From: Cystobacter fuscus DSM 2262
GTDB lineage: Bacteria; Myxococcota; Myxococcia; Myxococcales; Myxococcaceae
Assembly (NCBI RefSeq): GCF_000335475.2
Contig: NZ_ANAH02000010.1
Span: 1-64,000 of the forward strand
Direction: 5' to 3'
Length of the DNA: 64,000 bases
The notes beneath the pieces are model-generated. The model ran no database searches, was not told the origin of the DNA, and worked only from the letters and a program-made list of their open reading frames with translations. This document shows, piece after piece, positions 42,462-53,001 of the stretch. The translations under genes and the position numbers were made by a program. Each line of letters begins with the position of its first letter. Within the stretch, counting starts at the first letter, position 1.

Positions 42462-44069
42462 ATGCGTGCTGTCAGTCCCCGTGATGCCCAGGTGTTCTGC
42501 CGGATGCTCGGCTCCCTGCCCCTCTGGGAGGGGCGGCGGCGCCCGCGGGCGCGTGGGGGAGGGGTGCTGGCGCGGTTCGTGGAGCGGTCCGTGGCGCCGC
42601 CCCAGCACCGCCGCGTGAGGCAGGCGTTCCTGGTGGCCCTGGGGGGCATCTACTTCATCGCCTTCACCTCCCTGGGCCGGCAGGTGTTGGGGCTGCATGG
42701 CTCGCGGGGCATCCTGCCCGTGAAGGATCTGCTCGGCTCGCCCCGGCTGGTCGCCTTGGGCCGCGAGCGCTACCTGAAGGCGCCCACGGTGTTCTGGCGG
42801 GATGCGTCCGACGCGGCCCTGGTGCGGGGCATTCGCGCCGGGCAGGCTCTGTCCCTGGCGGTGATGCTGGGCGTGGCGCCCCAGGCGTCGCTGGTGGGGC
42901 TGTGGGCGCTCTACCTGTCCTACGTGTCCGTGGGGCGGGAGTTCCTCTCCTTCCAGTGGGACGCGCTGTTGCTGGAGATGGGGCTGCTGGCGGTGCTGAC
43001 CGCTCCGGCGGGGTTGAGGCCGGGGGCGGGGCTCCGGGAGCCCACCGCCCTGGAGGTGTTCGCGTGGCGGATGCTCGTCTTCCGCCTCTACCTGGGCTCG
43101 GGGCTGTCGAAGATTCAGTCGGGTGACCGGACGTGGCGGGAGCTCACCGCGTGCGACGTGTATTACGAGACGGCGCCGCTGCCCACGCGGGGCGGGTGGG
43201 CCGCGCACCAGCTGCCCCGCCGGGTCCAGCGCTATTCCACCCTGTCCGTGCTGGCGTTGGAGACGGTGTTTCCCTTCCTCGTCTTCGCCCCGAGGCCGCT
43301 GCGGCTGCTGACCTTCTGGCTCCTGGCGGGGTTGCAGGGCGTCATCCTGATGACGGGCAACTACGGCTTCTTCAACGTGCAGTCGCTGGCCCTGGGCCTG
43401 TGGCTGCTGGACGACGCGGCCCTGGGGCGGGTGCTGCCCGAGCCCCCGCCCGCCCGGCCTCGGGCCCTCTGGCGCACGGCGGTGGGGGCGCTGTGCGTGG
43501 CGCCGCCGCTCGCCCTGGGCGCGCTCGACGTCCTGGGCCGCTTCGACCGCCCGCGCCGGGTGCCGGACTGGCTCGCGTGGCTGGAGCGGCGGGCGCGTCC
43601 CCTGCGCGCGGTGAATGGGTATGGGCTCTTCGCGGTGATGACGGTGCGGCGGCCGGAGATTTCCCTGGAGGGCTCCGAGGATGGGCGGACGTGGCGCGAG
43701 TACCCCTTTCGCTACAAGGTGGGCGCGCTGGAGGAGGCGCCCCGGTGGGTGGCGCCGCACCAGCCCCGCCTGGACTGGCAGATGTGGTTCGCGGCGCTGG
43801 GTTCACCGCCTGCCTGGTTGCTCGCACTGGTAGTGAGGCTTTTGGAGGGCGCTCCCGAGGTGGAAGGGCTCTTCGCGGGCAACCCCTTTCCGGGACAGCC
43901 CCCGCGCTTCATTCGAGCGGTGCTCTACGATTACCGGATGACGGATCGGGAGACCCGGCGGCGTACGGGCGCGTGGTGGACGCGGGAGCACACCGGCCTC
44001 TATCTGCCTCCGGTGAGCCTGGCCCCGCCGGGGGCCACCTACCGCCTGGCGTGGGCCGCGGAGGCGTGA
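42462..44069 (+). CDS. Lipase maturation factor family membrane protein
   Basis: ATG 42462 follows GGAGG and gives 535 residues. It has about eight hydrophobic helices in the N-terminal 330 residues, WDALLLEMG, then RLYLGSGLSKIQSGDRTW (about 200-220), LETVFPFLVF and GNYGFFN. The C-terminal soluble part has KVGALEEAPRWVAPHQPRLD and PFPGQPPRFIRA. These are landmarks of LMF1/LMF2-type proteins (PF06762), which in animals help fold lipases in the ER. The bacterial role is unknown; no lipase is adjacent. Confidence 0.82.
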   Translation: MRAVSPRDAQVFCRMLGSLPLWEGRRRPRARGGGVLARFVERSVAPPQHRRVRQAFLVALGGIYFIAFTSLGRQVLGLHGSRGILPVKDLLGSPRLVALGRERYLKAPTVFWRDASDAALVRGIRAGQALSLAVMLGVAPQASLVGLWALYLSYVSVGREFLSFQWDALLLEMGLLAVLTAPAGLRPGAGLREPTALEVFAWRMLVFRLYLGSGLSKIQSGDRTWRELTACDVYYETAPLPTRGGWAAHQLPRRVQRYSTLSVLALETVFPFLVFAPRPLRLLTFWLLAGLQGVILMTGNYGFFNVQSLALGLWLLDDAALGRVLPEPPPARPRALWRTAVGALCVAPPLALGALDVLGRFDRPRRVPDWLAWLERRARPLRAVNGYGLFAVMTVRRPEISLEGSEDGRTWREYPFRYKVGALEEAPRWVAPHQPRLDWQMWFAALGSPPAWLLALVVRLLEGAPEVEGLFAGNPFPGQPPRFIRAVLYDYRMTDRETRRRTGAWWTREHTGLYLPPVSLAPPGATYRLAWAAEA

Positions 44070-44240
44070 ACCGCGGAACTTTCCTCCGCGCATGAAGGGA
44101 GGCTCGCTCGAGCGAGCAGAGAGAGGGGGGAGGGCTTGCAAAGAATGGCGTGATGGGCGTAACGAAATACAATCCCTTTCGCCGCCGTTCGACACGTCGT
44201 CTTGACGACCGCCCGCCCCCCTGCCCCCGTGAATCGCTCG

Positions 44241-45077
44241 ATGTCCGCTCGCTCCCTGCTCTTGCTGTCTTCTCTCGTGTTGGGGGGCTGCCGCTCCGCT
44301 CCGGCGACCCTGTCCCTCGCCATGCCGGAGAGCCGCCCGCTCCACAAGCAGGGCGAGTCCGTCGTGCTCGAGGCCATCGCGCTCGATGCAACGGGCAAGC
44401 CGGTGGAGGACGCGGACCTGCGCTGGGTGAGCTCGGCACCGGAGGTGGCCTCGGTGGTGGACGGGGTGGTGGTGGCGCGCAAGTCCGGGCGGGCGACCAT
44501 CGCCGCGGCGGCCGGCAAGGTGCGCGCCTCGGTGGAGGTGCAGGTGTCCATTCCCAGCCAGCTCGACATCCGGGTGGCGGGAGCGGACTTCCTCCTGGCG
44601 GGCAACTCCATCGCCATCTCCGCCGTGGTGAAGAACGAGCTGGGCAAGCCCCTGGTGGACGTGCCGCCCCAGTGGGAGTCGAGTGACGAGACGGTGGCGC
44701 GGGTGGAGAACGGGCGGCTCATCGGCGTGTCTCCGGGCCATGCCACCATCACCGTGACGGTGCCGCCGCTCAGCCGCCGCCTGCCGGTTCAGGTGGTGCG
44801 CTCGGACTTCGCGCGCATGGAGGTGGAGCCCACCCACGTCATCTTCGCCAAGCCCGGGCAGACGCAGCAGATGCGCGCCCGGACGTTCAACAACCGGAGC
44901 ATCGCGCTGAGCGACGTGCCCGTCACCTGGTACAGCTCGGACTGGTCGGTGGCGACGGTGTCCTCCACGGGGCAGGTGACGGCGGTGGGGCCCGGGCGCA
45001 CGGTGGTGACGGCCACCGCCGGTCGGCGCAAGGCCGCGGCCGAGGTCGTCTTCGAGGTCAAGACGGCCAGCCGCTAG
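44241..45077 (+). CDS. Lipoprotein with bacterial Ig-like (Big_2) repeats
   Basis: ATG 44241 (or GTG 44229) gives a lipoprotein signal (SLLLLSSLVLGGC, Cys about 17) followed by three Ig-like Big_2 repeats of about 80 residues, each with a W-x-S-S-x-x-x-V-A-x-V core: WVSSAPEVASV, WESSDETVARV and WYSSDWSVATV, and each ending in a G-x-A/T-x-V/I strand. Such proteins display beta domains on the envelope for adhesion or scaffolding. No Shine-Dalgarno is clear. Confidence 0.8.
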   Translation: MSARSLLLLSSLVLGGCRSAPATLSLAMPESRPLHKQGESVVLEAIALDATGKPVEDADLRWVSSAPEVASVVDGVVVARKSGRATIAAAAGKVRASVEVQVSIPSQLDIRVAGADFLLAGNSIAISAVVKNELGKPLVDVPPQWESSDETVARVENGRLIGVSPGHATITVTVPPLSRRLPVQVVRSDFARMEVEPTHVIFAKPGQTQQMRARTFNNRSIALSDVPVTWYSSDWSVATVSSTGQVTAVGPGRTVVTATAGRRKAAAEVVFEVKTASR

Positions 45078-45241
45078 TCCTCTCCCCGTGAGGGCCCGCC
45101 CCGGGTCGTCCCGGGCGGAGTCCCCGGGGAGTGCCTTCCCCCTCGAGCCTTCCTTTCCCGCTGCCTCGAAGTGGCCCGTGCGTGGAGCCCCTCGTCACCG
45201 AGGGGCGGCCCCGGGCTCCGAGGGGCCTGCGTCCTGCCTCC

Positions 45242-46861
45242 TCAACGCGCGCCCTGGGGCGCGGAGCGCTTGCCGCCCTTCTTCGTCGGGGGCACCTGCC
45301 AGCCCGCGGCGGGATCCGGCGGACAGGGGGGGAGGGCTGCCCCCTCCGCGGGCGGGAGGATGGTGAATTCCACCCGGCGGTTGAGGGCCATGTTGGCCTC
45401 GGAGTCATTGGCGGTGAGGGGGCGGCTGCGGCCGAAGCCCGCCGAGCACACCCGCTCCACGGCGATGCCGCTGTCGAGCAGGAAGTTCTGCACGCTCACG
45501 GCGCGGCGGCGCGACAGGTCGTAGTTGTAGGCGTCGTTGGCGCGGGCGTCGGTGTGGGCCTCGACGAGCACGCGCTGGATTTCCTCGTGCGCGAGCAGCT
45601 CCTGGGCCACCTCCTCGAGGATGGGGAAGGACTCGGGGAGGATGACGTCCTGGTCGGTGGCGAAGTGGACCTGGTCGAGGATGACGATCTTGTTGCCCTC
45701 GATGCGCGCGAGCGGGCAGCCGTTGCGGCCCCGCGGGCCCGCGGCGAGCACGGGGCAGGGGTCGAGCCGGTCCACCACGGCGTCGCCGTCGCGGTCGGTG
45801 TCGGGGCAGCCGCCGTTCTCCACGGGGCCGGGGGCGTTGGGGCAGCGGTCGCCCTCGCCGATGACGGAGTCGCCGTCGGGATCCACGGGAGGAGGCGGGG
45901 GAAGGGGTGGCTCCGGGGGCTCCTTGAAGCGCTGGATGGCCTCCCACTCCCGGGTCTTCGCGGGCACCCAGATGATGGAGGTGAAGAGGCGCAGGGTGGG
46001 GGAGGTGGGAGAGCAGCCGCAGCCGCCGCCTCCACCGACGGTGAAGGTGAGGCCGAGGCCGGTGTACCAGCGCAGGCCGAAGAGGAGCTCGGTGGGCAGG
46101 GCCTGCGGCTGGTTGAGCAGCTTCTCCAGGGCAGTGCTGCCGGTGAGCATGCCCATGGCGGTGATGCCGTTGGCGCGCAGGATGGGGACCTCGGCGCCGA
46201 GCCCGAAGGTGAGCGAGTTGCCCCAGAGGGTGTCGGCGAACTGGCGGGCGGGCCGCAGCCAGAATCCGGCGTTGAAGGCCAGGAGGACGCCCGACTCGAA
46301 GCGGTAGTCCGTCACCAGGCCGGGAGACCAGGTGACGGAGCCATCACTGGCGAACGCGTCCTGGAGGCCGGTGGGCAGACTCATGCCGAGGGTGAGGGCG
46401 CCGCCGAAGCCGTTGCCCTCGGCGGAGCGGCGCAGGCTGGGGATGGCGACCTTGGCGGTGAGGCGCAGGTCCGCGGGGGTGAAGGACTGGATGAAGCCCT
46501 CGGTGCCGATGGCCTCCAGGTTGTCCGAGCCCTGGAAGAGGACGAGGGGCATGTCCACGCCGACCTCGACCCAGTTGTACAGGCCCACGGAGGCCATGAC
46601 ATCCAGTTGGAGGCGGTTGCCCACGAGGCTGACGGACTTGGAGTTGGTGCCCGCGGCGACGAGCACCAGCGGATCCAACATGAAGTTGAGGTAGGCGCCG
46701 CCGGAGATGGAGAGGTGGGACAGGGGCCGCGATTGTCCGACGCCGACCAGGTCCTGGGGTGCTCCCGAGGGGCGGAAGGCCTGGACGTCGAAGCGTGCGT
46801 CCTGGGCCGAGGCGATGCGGGTGAGCAGGAGGACGAGCAGGAGGGGCGCGAGACGGCTCAT
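45242..46861 (-). CDS. traB: TraB, OmpA-family partner of outer-membrane exchange
   Basis: The 539-residue protein has a signal peptide (LLLVLLLTRIASA), a beta-barrel-like region (about 30-300), calcium-binding thrombospondin-3-like repeats (DPDGDSVIGEGDRCPNAPG and DTDRDGDAVVDRLDPCP, about 315-365) and an OmpA peptidoglycan-binding domain (VEAHTDARANDAYNYDLSRR, about 445-465). In M. xanthus TraB works with TraA to fuse outer membranes between kin. Here it overlaps the traA stop by four bases (46858-46861), so the two are translated together. Confidence 0.83.
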   Translation of the reverse strand: MSRLAPLLLVLLLTRIASAQDARFDVQAFRPSGAPQDLVGVGQSRPLSHLSISGGAYLNFMLDPLVLVAAGTNSKSVSLVGNRLQLDVMASVGLYNWVEVGVDMPLVLFQGSDNLEAIGTEGFIQSFTPADLRLTAKVAIPSLRRSAEGNGFGGALTLGMSLPTGLQDAFASDGSVTWSPGLVTDYRFESGVLLAFNAGFWLRPARQFADTLWGNSLTFGLGAEVPILRANGITAMGMLTGSTALEKLLNQPQALPTELLFGLRWYTGLGLTFTVGGGGGCGCSPTSPTLRLFTSIIWVPAKTREWEAIQRFKEPPEPPLPPPPPVDPDGDSVIGEGDRCPNAPGPVENGGCPDTDRDGDAVVDRLDPCPVLAAGPRGRNGCPLARIEGNKIVILDQVHFATDQDVILPESFPILEEVAQELLAHEEIQRVLVEAHTDARANDAYNYDLSRRRAVSVQNFLLDSGIAVERVCSAGFGRSRPLTANDSEANMALNRRVEFTILPPAEGAALPPCPPDPAAGWQVPPTKKGGKRSAPQGAR

Positions 46862-48888
46862 GCGGCGCCCCGGGCGCGCCGCATGAGCAGGGCGGCCGCG
46901 ATGAGCAGCAGGGCGAGGCCGCTGGGGGGCGTTTCGCCGGTGGCGCCGCAGCAGGGAGCGCCGCCCTGGGTTTCGGTGCCGGGCTTGCGCCGGCCGCGCT
47001 CACACTCGAGGGTGACGGCCGAGCAGTACTCGACCCCGAGGCAGTCGTTGCTCGTCTTGCAGGAGCTGGTGCACTGGTTGGTGGCGGTGTCGCAGGTGCC
47101 GCCGCAGGGGCAGTGGGCGTCGACGAAGCACTCGACGCAGGAGTCGCCATTGCAGAGGGCGCCCTCGGCGCAGGTCACCGAGCACGTGGGAGTGGAGCAG
47201 GTGCGCGAGACGGGGTCGCAGGTGCCGCCGGGGCCGCAGTGGGAGTCCTCGGTGCAGCCGACGCAGGAACTGCCAGCGGAGGTGCCGTCGGTGAGGCAGA
47301 TGGGGGTCTCCGAGGGGCAGGCCTCGCAGCGCGAGCCGCAGCGGTTGTTGGTGGTGCAGGAGGCGCACTCCCCGCTGAGGCAGAACTTGCCGTCACCGCA
47401 CTCGAGGTCCGTGCGGCAGGTGACGCAGACCTGTCCGTCGAGGCAGTAGGGGCGATCCGTGGGGCACTTGGCGCACTGGGAGCCGCAGCGCTCCGAGGTG
47501 TTGCACTCGGGGACCTGCGCGACGCAGCGGCCATTGGCGGTGTCGCAGCGCTTGCCGTCGGAGCACTGGGTGTCGTTGGTGCACTCGACGCAGGAGGGGG
47601 GCGCACCGGGGGTGGGCGACGCGCACTGGAGACCGTCCGGGCAGCAGTTGCAGGAGGTGCCCGCGCAGCTGTCGTTGGTGGAGCAGGCCTGGCAGGTGTT
47701 GTTGGTGCAGGACTGGCCGCGGCCGCAGTGCTCGTCGGTGATGCACTCACGGCACTCGTGCTGCTCGGTATCGCAGTGCTGACCGCTGGGGCACTGCGCG
47801 TCGGTGTTGCAGCCACCGCACTGGTTGGTGAGCGGGTCACAGCGGAGGCCGTTGCACTGGGAGTCATCCGTGCACTGGCCGCAGGTGAAGGTCCCGTTGC
47901 GATTGACGCACAGGGGCGTGTTTCCGCCACAGGGAGAGCAACTCGGACCACAGAAGAAGGCCGAGTCACAGGGGGCGCAGAGGGCCGCTCCGTTGCAGTA
48001 GTAGCTGGGGTCGCAGCCGTTGTTGCCCGAGGTGTTCGCGTACTGGCGGTTGCACTGCTGGCACTTGTTGGGGTCCTGCGGGTAGGACGGGCGCCCGGTC
48101 TCCGTCTGGTAGAGCGAGACGGGCGAGACGAGAGCGAAGCCCGCGTCCTTCAGTTTGACGACGGGGGATTGATTCGCCGGACGTTCGAAGTCGGAGAAGG
48201 TTCCCACGAACACCGACATTTCCAACGCGGCGTGCTCCGTGACCTCCGTGTAGAGGATCTCCACGGCGTAGAGGCCGTCCTTCAGGAAGGTCACGCTGTT
48301 GGTGGTGCGCCAGGTGGGCGCTCCGAGCTGCGGGGGCCGGTTGATGACCCGATAGGCCTGGGACTGTTTGTCGTAGATGGTGAAGGCGACCGCGTCGTCG
48401 GCGTAGAAGCCGAAATGAACCGGCAGACCCACCATGGCCGAGGTGACGTGGAAGTAACCGCGGAGCCGGGTCGCGAATGAGGTGTAGGTGTCGTTGACGA
48501 TGAAGTCACAACCGCCGCTGCGGCACCCAGGGGCGGCGTTCTCGAAGTCGCCGTAACTCAGCCTCAACCCGGAGTCGTTGTTGTTCGACAGATCGAACAA
48601 CGTCCGGAGCACCAAGCTGACGCGCGCGTTCGGATTGGCGGCGTCCGGCGGGGTGTCCAGGAAGGTGTTCACCCCGAAGTTGAAGGCGGAGTTACTCGTG
48701 GGGAAGTCCGCGGCCGGATTCGTCGACACCCGTGACGCGGCGCACAAGCCAGTTCCGTCTTGAGCGGGCGACGGGGCGACGGGTTCGCCGGTGATGACCA
48801 CCGTGGGGAGCTGCTCGGCGTGGGCCTCGACGCCCACAGCCACCAGCAGCATCACCACCAAGGCGGCCATTCTTCGTATGTGGTCCAC
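46858..48888 (-). CDS. traA: TraA, polymorphic kin-recognition receptor for outer-membrane exchange
   Basis: Start taken as GTG 48888, giving the signal VDHIRRMAALVVMLL...; GTG 48894, ATG 48870 and TTG 48930 are alternatives. Residues about 50-240 form a PA14-like adhesin domain (FHVTSAMVGLPVHFGFYADD), the variable domain that sets recognition in M. xanthus. Residues about 270-610 are cysteine-rich repeats of the C-x-x-D-x-x-C-x-x-G type. The C-terminus has PCCGATGE, a hydrophobic helix (GLALLLIAAALLM) and RRAR, a MYXO-CTERM sorting tail. Combined with traB directly behind it, the identity is strong. Confidence 0.85.
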   Translation of the reverse strand: MDHIRRMAALVVMLLVAVGVEAHAEQLPTVVITGEPVAPSPAQDGTGLCAASRVSTNPAADFPTSNSAFNFGVNTFLDTPPDAANPNARVSLVLRTLFDLSNNNDSGLRLSYGDFENAAPGCRSGGCDFIVNDTYTSFATRLRGYFHVTSAMVGLPVHFGFYADDAVAFTIYDKQSQAYRVINRPPQLGAPTWRTTNSVTFLKDGLYAVEILYTEVTEHAALEMSVFVGTFSDFERPANQSPVVKLKDAGFALVSPVSLYQTETGRPSYPQDPNKCQQCNRQYANTSGNNGCDPSYYCNGAALCAPCDSAFFCGPSCSPCGGNTPLCVNRNGTFTCGQCTDDSQCNGLRCDPLTNQCGGCNTDAQCPSGQHCDTEQHECRECITDEHCGRGQSCTNNTCQACSTNDSCAGTSCNCCPDGLQCASPTPGAPPSCVECTNDTQCSDGKRCDTANGRCVAQVPECNTSERCGSQCAKCPTDRPYCLDGQVCVTCRTDLECGDGKFCLSGECASCTTNNRCGSRCEACPSETPICLTDGTSAGSSCVGCTEDSHCGPGGTCDPVSRTCSTPTCSVTCAEGALCNGDSCVECFVDAHCPCGGTCDTATNQCTSSCKTSNDCLGVEYCSAVTLECERGRRKPGTETQGGAPCCGATGETPPSGLALLLIAAALLMRRARGAA

Positions 48889-49009
48889 GAGCACGGGGCG
48901 CAGAATTCCCCGGCCAACCTCCCCGGTCAAGCAATGCCCCGGGGTTCACTGTAGGAGGGGGCACGGAAGCCTGCCCGGCATACGATCCCACCTGACACTC
49001 GTGGACGCT

Positions 49010-49372
49010 CTACTCCTTCTTGAGGGCCACCGCGAGCCGCCCCAGAAGCTTGATCTGCCCGGAGTCCAACTGGCGCAGCACCCTGAGCACTGCCCTCACC
49101 TCGGGCTTCTCGCCCTGCTCGTTGGGTGGCTCGCTCAGCTTGAGCGCTCCGTCGGGACCCGATAGCCCCAGCAACTCGTCCGCGGAGATCCGCAGCGCCC
49201 GGCACAGCCTCAACAACGTCGGCACGCTCGGCACCATGCCGCCGCGCTCGATTCGTCCGTACACCTCCGTCACCAGGTCCACCATCTCCGCTACATCCGC
49301 CTGGGTGAGTTGCGCACGCAGACGGGCCGAACGCGCGGCCTCTCCAATCGTCTTCGCCAGTTTCTTATCCAT
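49010..49372 (-). CDS. XRE-family helix-turn-helix regulator
   Basis: ATG 49372 gives 120 residues. The HTH is at about 15-68: ARLRAQLTQADVAEMVDL, then VYGRIERGGMVPSVPTLLRL. The C-terminal 50 residues (GEKPEVRAVLRVLRQL) may oligomerise. It lies 121 bp upstream of traA on the same strand, with a possible traA promoter in between. Control of traA is only a suggestion from position. 49373-49599 upstream shows no gene. Confidence 0.82.
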   Translation of the reverse strand: MDKKLAKTIGEAARSARLRAQLTQADVAEMVDLVTEVYGRIERGGMVPSVPTLLRLCRALRISADELLGLSGPDGALKLSEPPNEQGEKPEVRAVLRVLRQLDSGQIKLLGRLAVALKKE

Positions 49373-49599
49373 ACCTGAACCCACCCTACAGTGTAGGCAC
49401 GGCGGAATACGACGCATCAGGTTGTTGGAACAGGACTGCAAAGGTCACTTCCGCGACCCTATTTCCGAAGTCACCCCGAACCCCCTCGCCCACCCCCACT
49501 TCGCTGTCCCCAACCTGCTTCTCCACTCCGCACCGAGCCAGATTCCAACCCATGTACGACGAACTCCCACCCACCTCGTGGTCCGCGTGTCGCGGTGAA

Positions 49600-51378
49600 C
49601 TACATCATGCGGGAGGGGTCTGACACGACTGCTCTTGTGAGGGAGATTCGCGAGGTTGTCTCGGACAGGGTTTTCGCGGTGCGCTCCCACCCGGCCACCT
49701 GGGTGTCCAGGGAGCCCAGGAGCGGCGCGAAGAAGCGCTGTTCCAGGGCCTGGGCGAGGAGGGCGCCATGGGAGTCGGCCCAGCGCTGGGTGACGCGCTC
49801 GCGCAGGTCCGCGCCCAGCAGGTCCACGAAACGCTCCAGCAGCGGGGTGGACAGGAGCGTGCCGGCCCAGATGACCGCGTCGTGGCCGAGGCCCCCCGTG
49901 GCCACCGTCACCGCGGCGGCGGCGCCCGAGGGCACCGAGTAGACGAGCGTGGCGAGCGTCTGCAGCAACTCCTCGCGCGCGCCGCCGTGGAGCTCCTGGG
50001 CCACCAGTCCACGGCAGAAGCCGTACAGGCCCTCACGTTCCTCGGGTCGCGAGTGGAGCCCCTCGACGCCCAACGGCTCCTCCAGGCGCGCGAGGGTCGC
50101 GGGACCAAAGGCCTGGGCGAGCAGCTCGCGCGTGGCGGCCTCTCCCCGCCAGGCGGCCACCTCCGGGGCGAAGCCCTCCACCAGCCGGCGCACGCCATCG
50201 CGCAGGGTGTCCTCGGTCGCCTGCGGCACCGGGGCGGCGGTGGGCTCGGGGCCGGTGAACGAGCGGCGCACCTGGCGCGAGAGGAACGTGAGGGCCGTGG
50301 CCAGGCCCCGGAAGGGCAGGCGCACGTAGCGGTGGAAGGCACTGCGCGCGTCGAGCTCGTCACGGAAGGCCTCCACCAGCACATCCGCCGGCACCGCCTT
50401 GAGCGCCGCGGCCCGGCCCACTCCGAGCAGCTCGTGGCGCAGCCGCTGCCGCAACCGTTCGGGCTCCCGCGCGGCCCGGGTGGAGGCCTCGGCCAGCCGC
50501 TCCATGTCCGCGCGCGCGTCCCGGAGCGAGGCCTCCAGGGCGCGGGCCTTGAGGGCGCGGGTGTGCTCGGGCTCTCCCAGGAGCGAGGACAGCGGGGGGC
50601 CGCCGTCGAGCGGGTGCGTCGCGAGCGGCTTCTCGCCGGCCTCCACCTCGGGTTGGTGGGGCGCGAGGTAGCGCGCCAGGGCGGGGTGGCCCACGTCCTC
50701 GGCCAGCTTCTCCAGGTGGCCCCGGGCCGTCTCCTCGCGAGTGGCCTCGTTGTAGACGAGGAGATAGGGGTGCCCGTGGCCCACCGCCGTGCGCAGGAAG
50801 TCCACCAGGGCGGCGTTCTGGTACGTCTGCCGGCTGACGACGAAGACGAGCACGTCCACGGTGACCAGCAGGGCCTCGGCGCGCTCGCGGTTGTCGCGGT
50901 AGACGCTGTCGAAGTCCGGCGTGTCCATCACCACGAGGCCTCGGGGCACGGCGTCGGCGAGGACGAGATAGAGCCGTCCCGCCGGCCCGGGTTGATCCAC
51001 CGGGGCCGTCTCGCCCGGCGCCACGAGGACGATGTCGTAGCGGCGCGTGAGGAAGTCCCGGAGCGAGCCCGTCCAGGTGTCCGGGTGGGCGGCGGCGAGG
51101 CACTGCTTGGTGAGGCCACCCTCGGGCCGGGCCGGGGACAGGGGCGTGCCCACCAGTGCGTTGAAGAGCGTGGACTTGCCCACGTTGTTCGGTCCGGCGA
51201 TGGCCACGAGCAGGAGGGGCGCGTCCGTGCCTCCCAGCCGGGGCAGCAGGTCGCGCCTCAGGCGCTCATGGAGGCGGCGGGCGGTGTCCGCGTCGCCCTC
51301 TTCGACGAAGTGATCGGGGGAGGGGAGGAGGGCGAGGGCGGACTCGAGCGCGGTGCGCAGGGGGGCGAGGTCGTTCAT
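49600..51378 (-). CDS. Dynamin-like GTPase (second copy in the window)
   Basis: ATG 51378 (GTG 51399 possible) gives 592 residues. G1 is GPNNVGKSTLFNALVG (about 56-71), the switch region has KQCLAAAHP, G3 is VVMDTPDFDSVYRDNRERA (about 145-163) and a G4-like VYNEATRE lies near 203. A helical stalk follows, and weak hydrophobic segments occur in the C-terminal half (PSGAAAAVTVATGGLG). Only the GTPase part resembles the protein at 32637-34331. It follows a sigma-54 response regulator by 60 bp and is probably expressed with it. Confidence 0.75.
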   Translation of the reverse strand: MNDLAPLRTALESALALLPSPDHFVEEGDADTARRLHERLRRDLLPRLGGTDAPLLLVAIAGPNNVGKSTLFNALVGTPLSPARPEGGLTKQCLAAAHPDTWTGSLRDFLTRRYDIVLVAPGETAPVDQPGPAGRLYLVLADAVPRGLVVMDTPDFDSVYRDNRERAEALLVTVDVLVFVVSRQTYQNAALVDFLRTAVGHGHPYLLVYNEATREETARGHLEKLAEDVGHPALARYLAPHQPEVEAGEKPLATHPLDGGPPLSSLLGEPEHTRALKARALEASLRDARADMERLAEASTRAAREPERLRQRLRHELLGVGRAAALKAVPADVLVEAFRDELDARSAFHRYVRLPFRGLATALTFLSRQVRRSFTGPEPTAAPVPQATEDTLRDGVRRLVEGFAPEVAAWRGEAATRELLAQAFGPATLARLEEPLGVEGLHSRPEEREGLYGFCRGLVAQELHGGAREELLQTLATLVYSVPSGAAAAVTVATGGLGHDAVIWAGTLLSTPLLERFVDLLGADLRERVTQRWADSHGALLAQALEQRFFAPLLGSLDTQVAGWERTAKTLSETTSRISLTRAVVSDPSRMM

Positions 51379-51438
51379 CCAGTTCCCGGAGGACAGCACG
51401 CGCTGGGCGGGATGCCCATGGAAAGCGGTGCGGGGGGA

Positions 51439-52806
<1,368 letters not shown>

Positions 52807-53001
52807 TAGGTCCCTCATGGGGGCGGGAAGAGAGTGAAGCGGGTCCCCTCGCCGGTGGGTTGCGCACATGCAGCCTACCACCGGGCTCGCGGGGGATGGT
52901 CACGCGTTGCCCTCCAAGGTGGGCACGAGGAGCGGCGGGTGAGAGGGAAGCGGCCCCTCTGCTTTCTCCCTCGCTCGGCTCCAGGCTAGGGTGCCGGGCC
53001 C

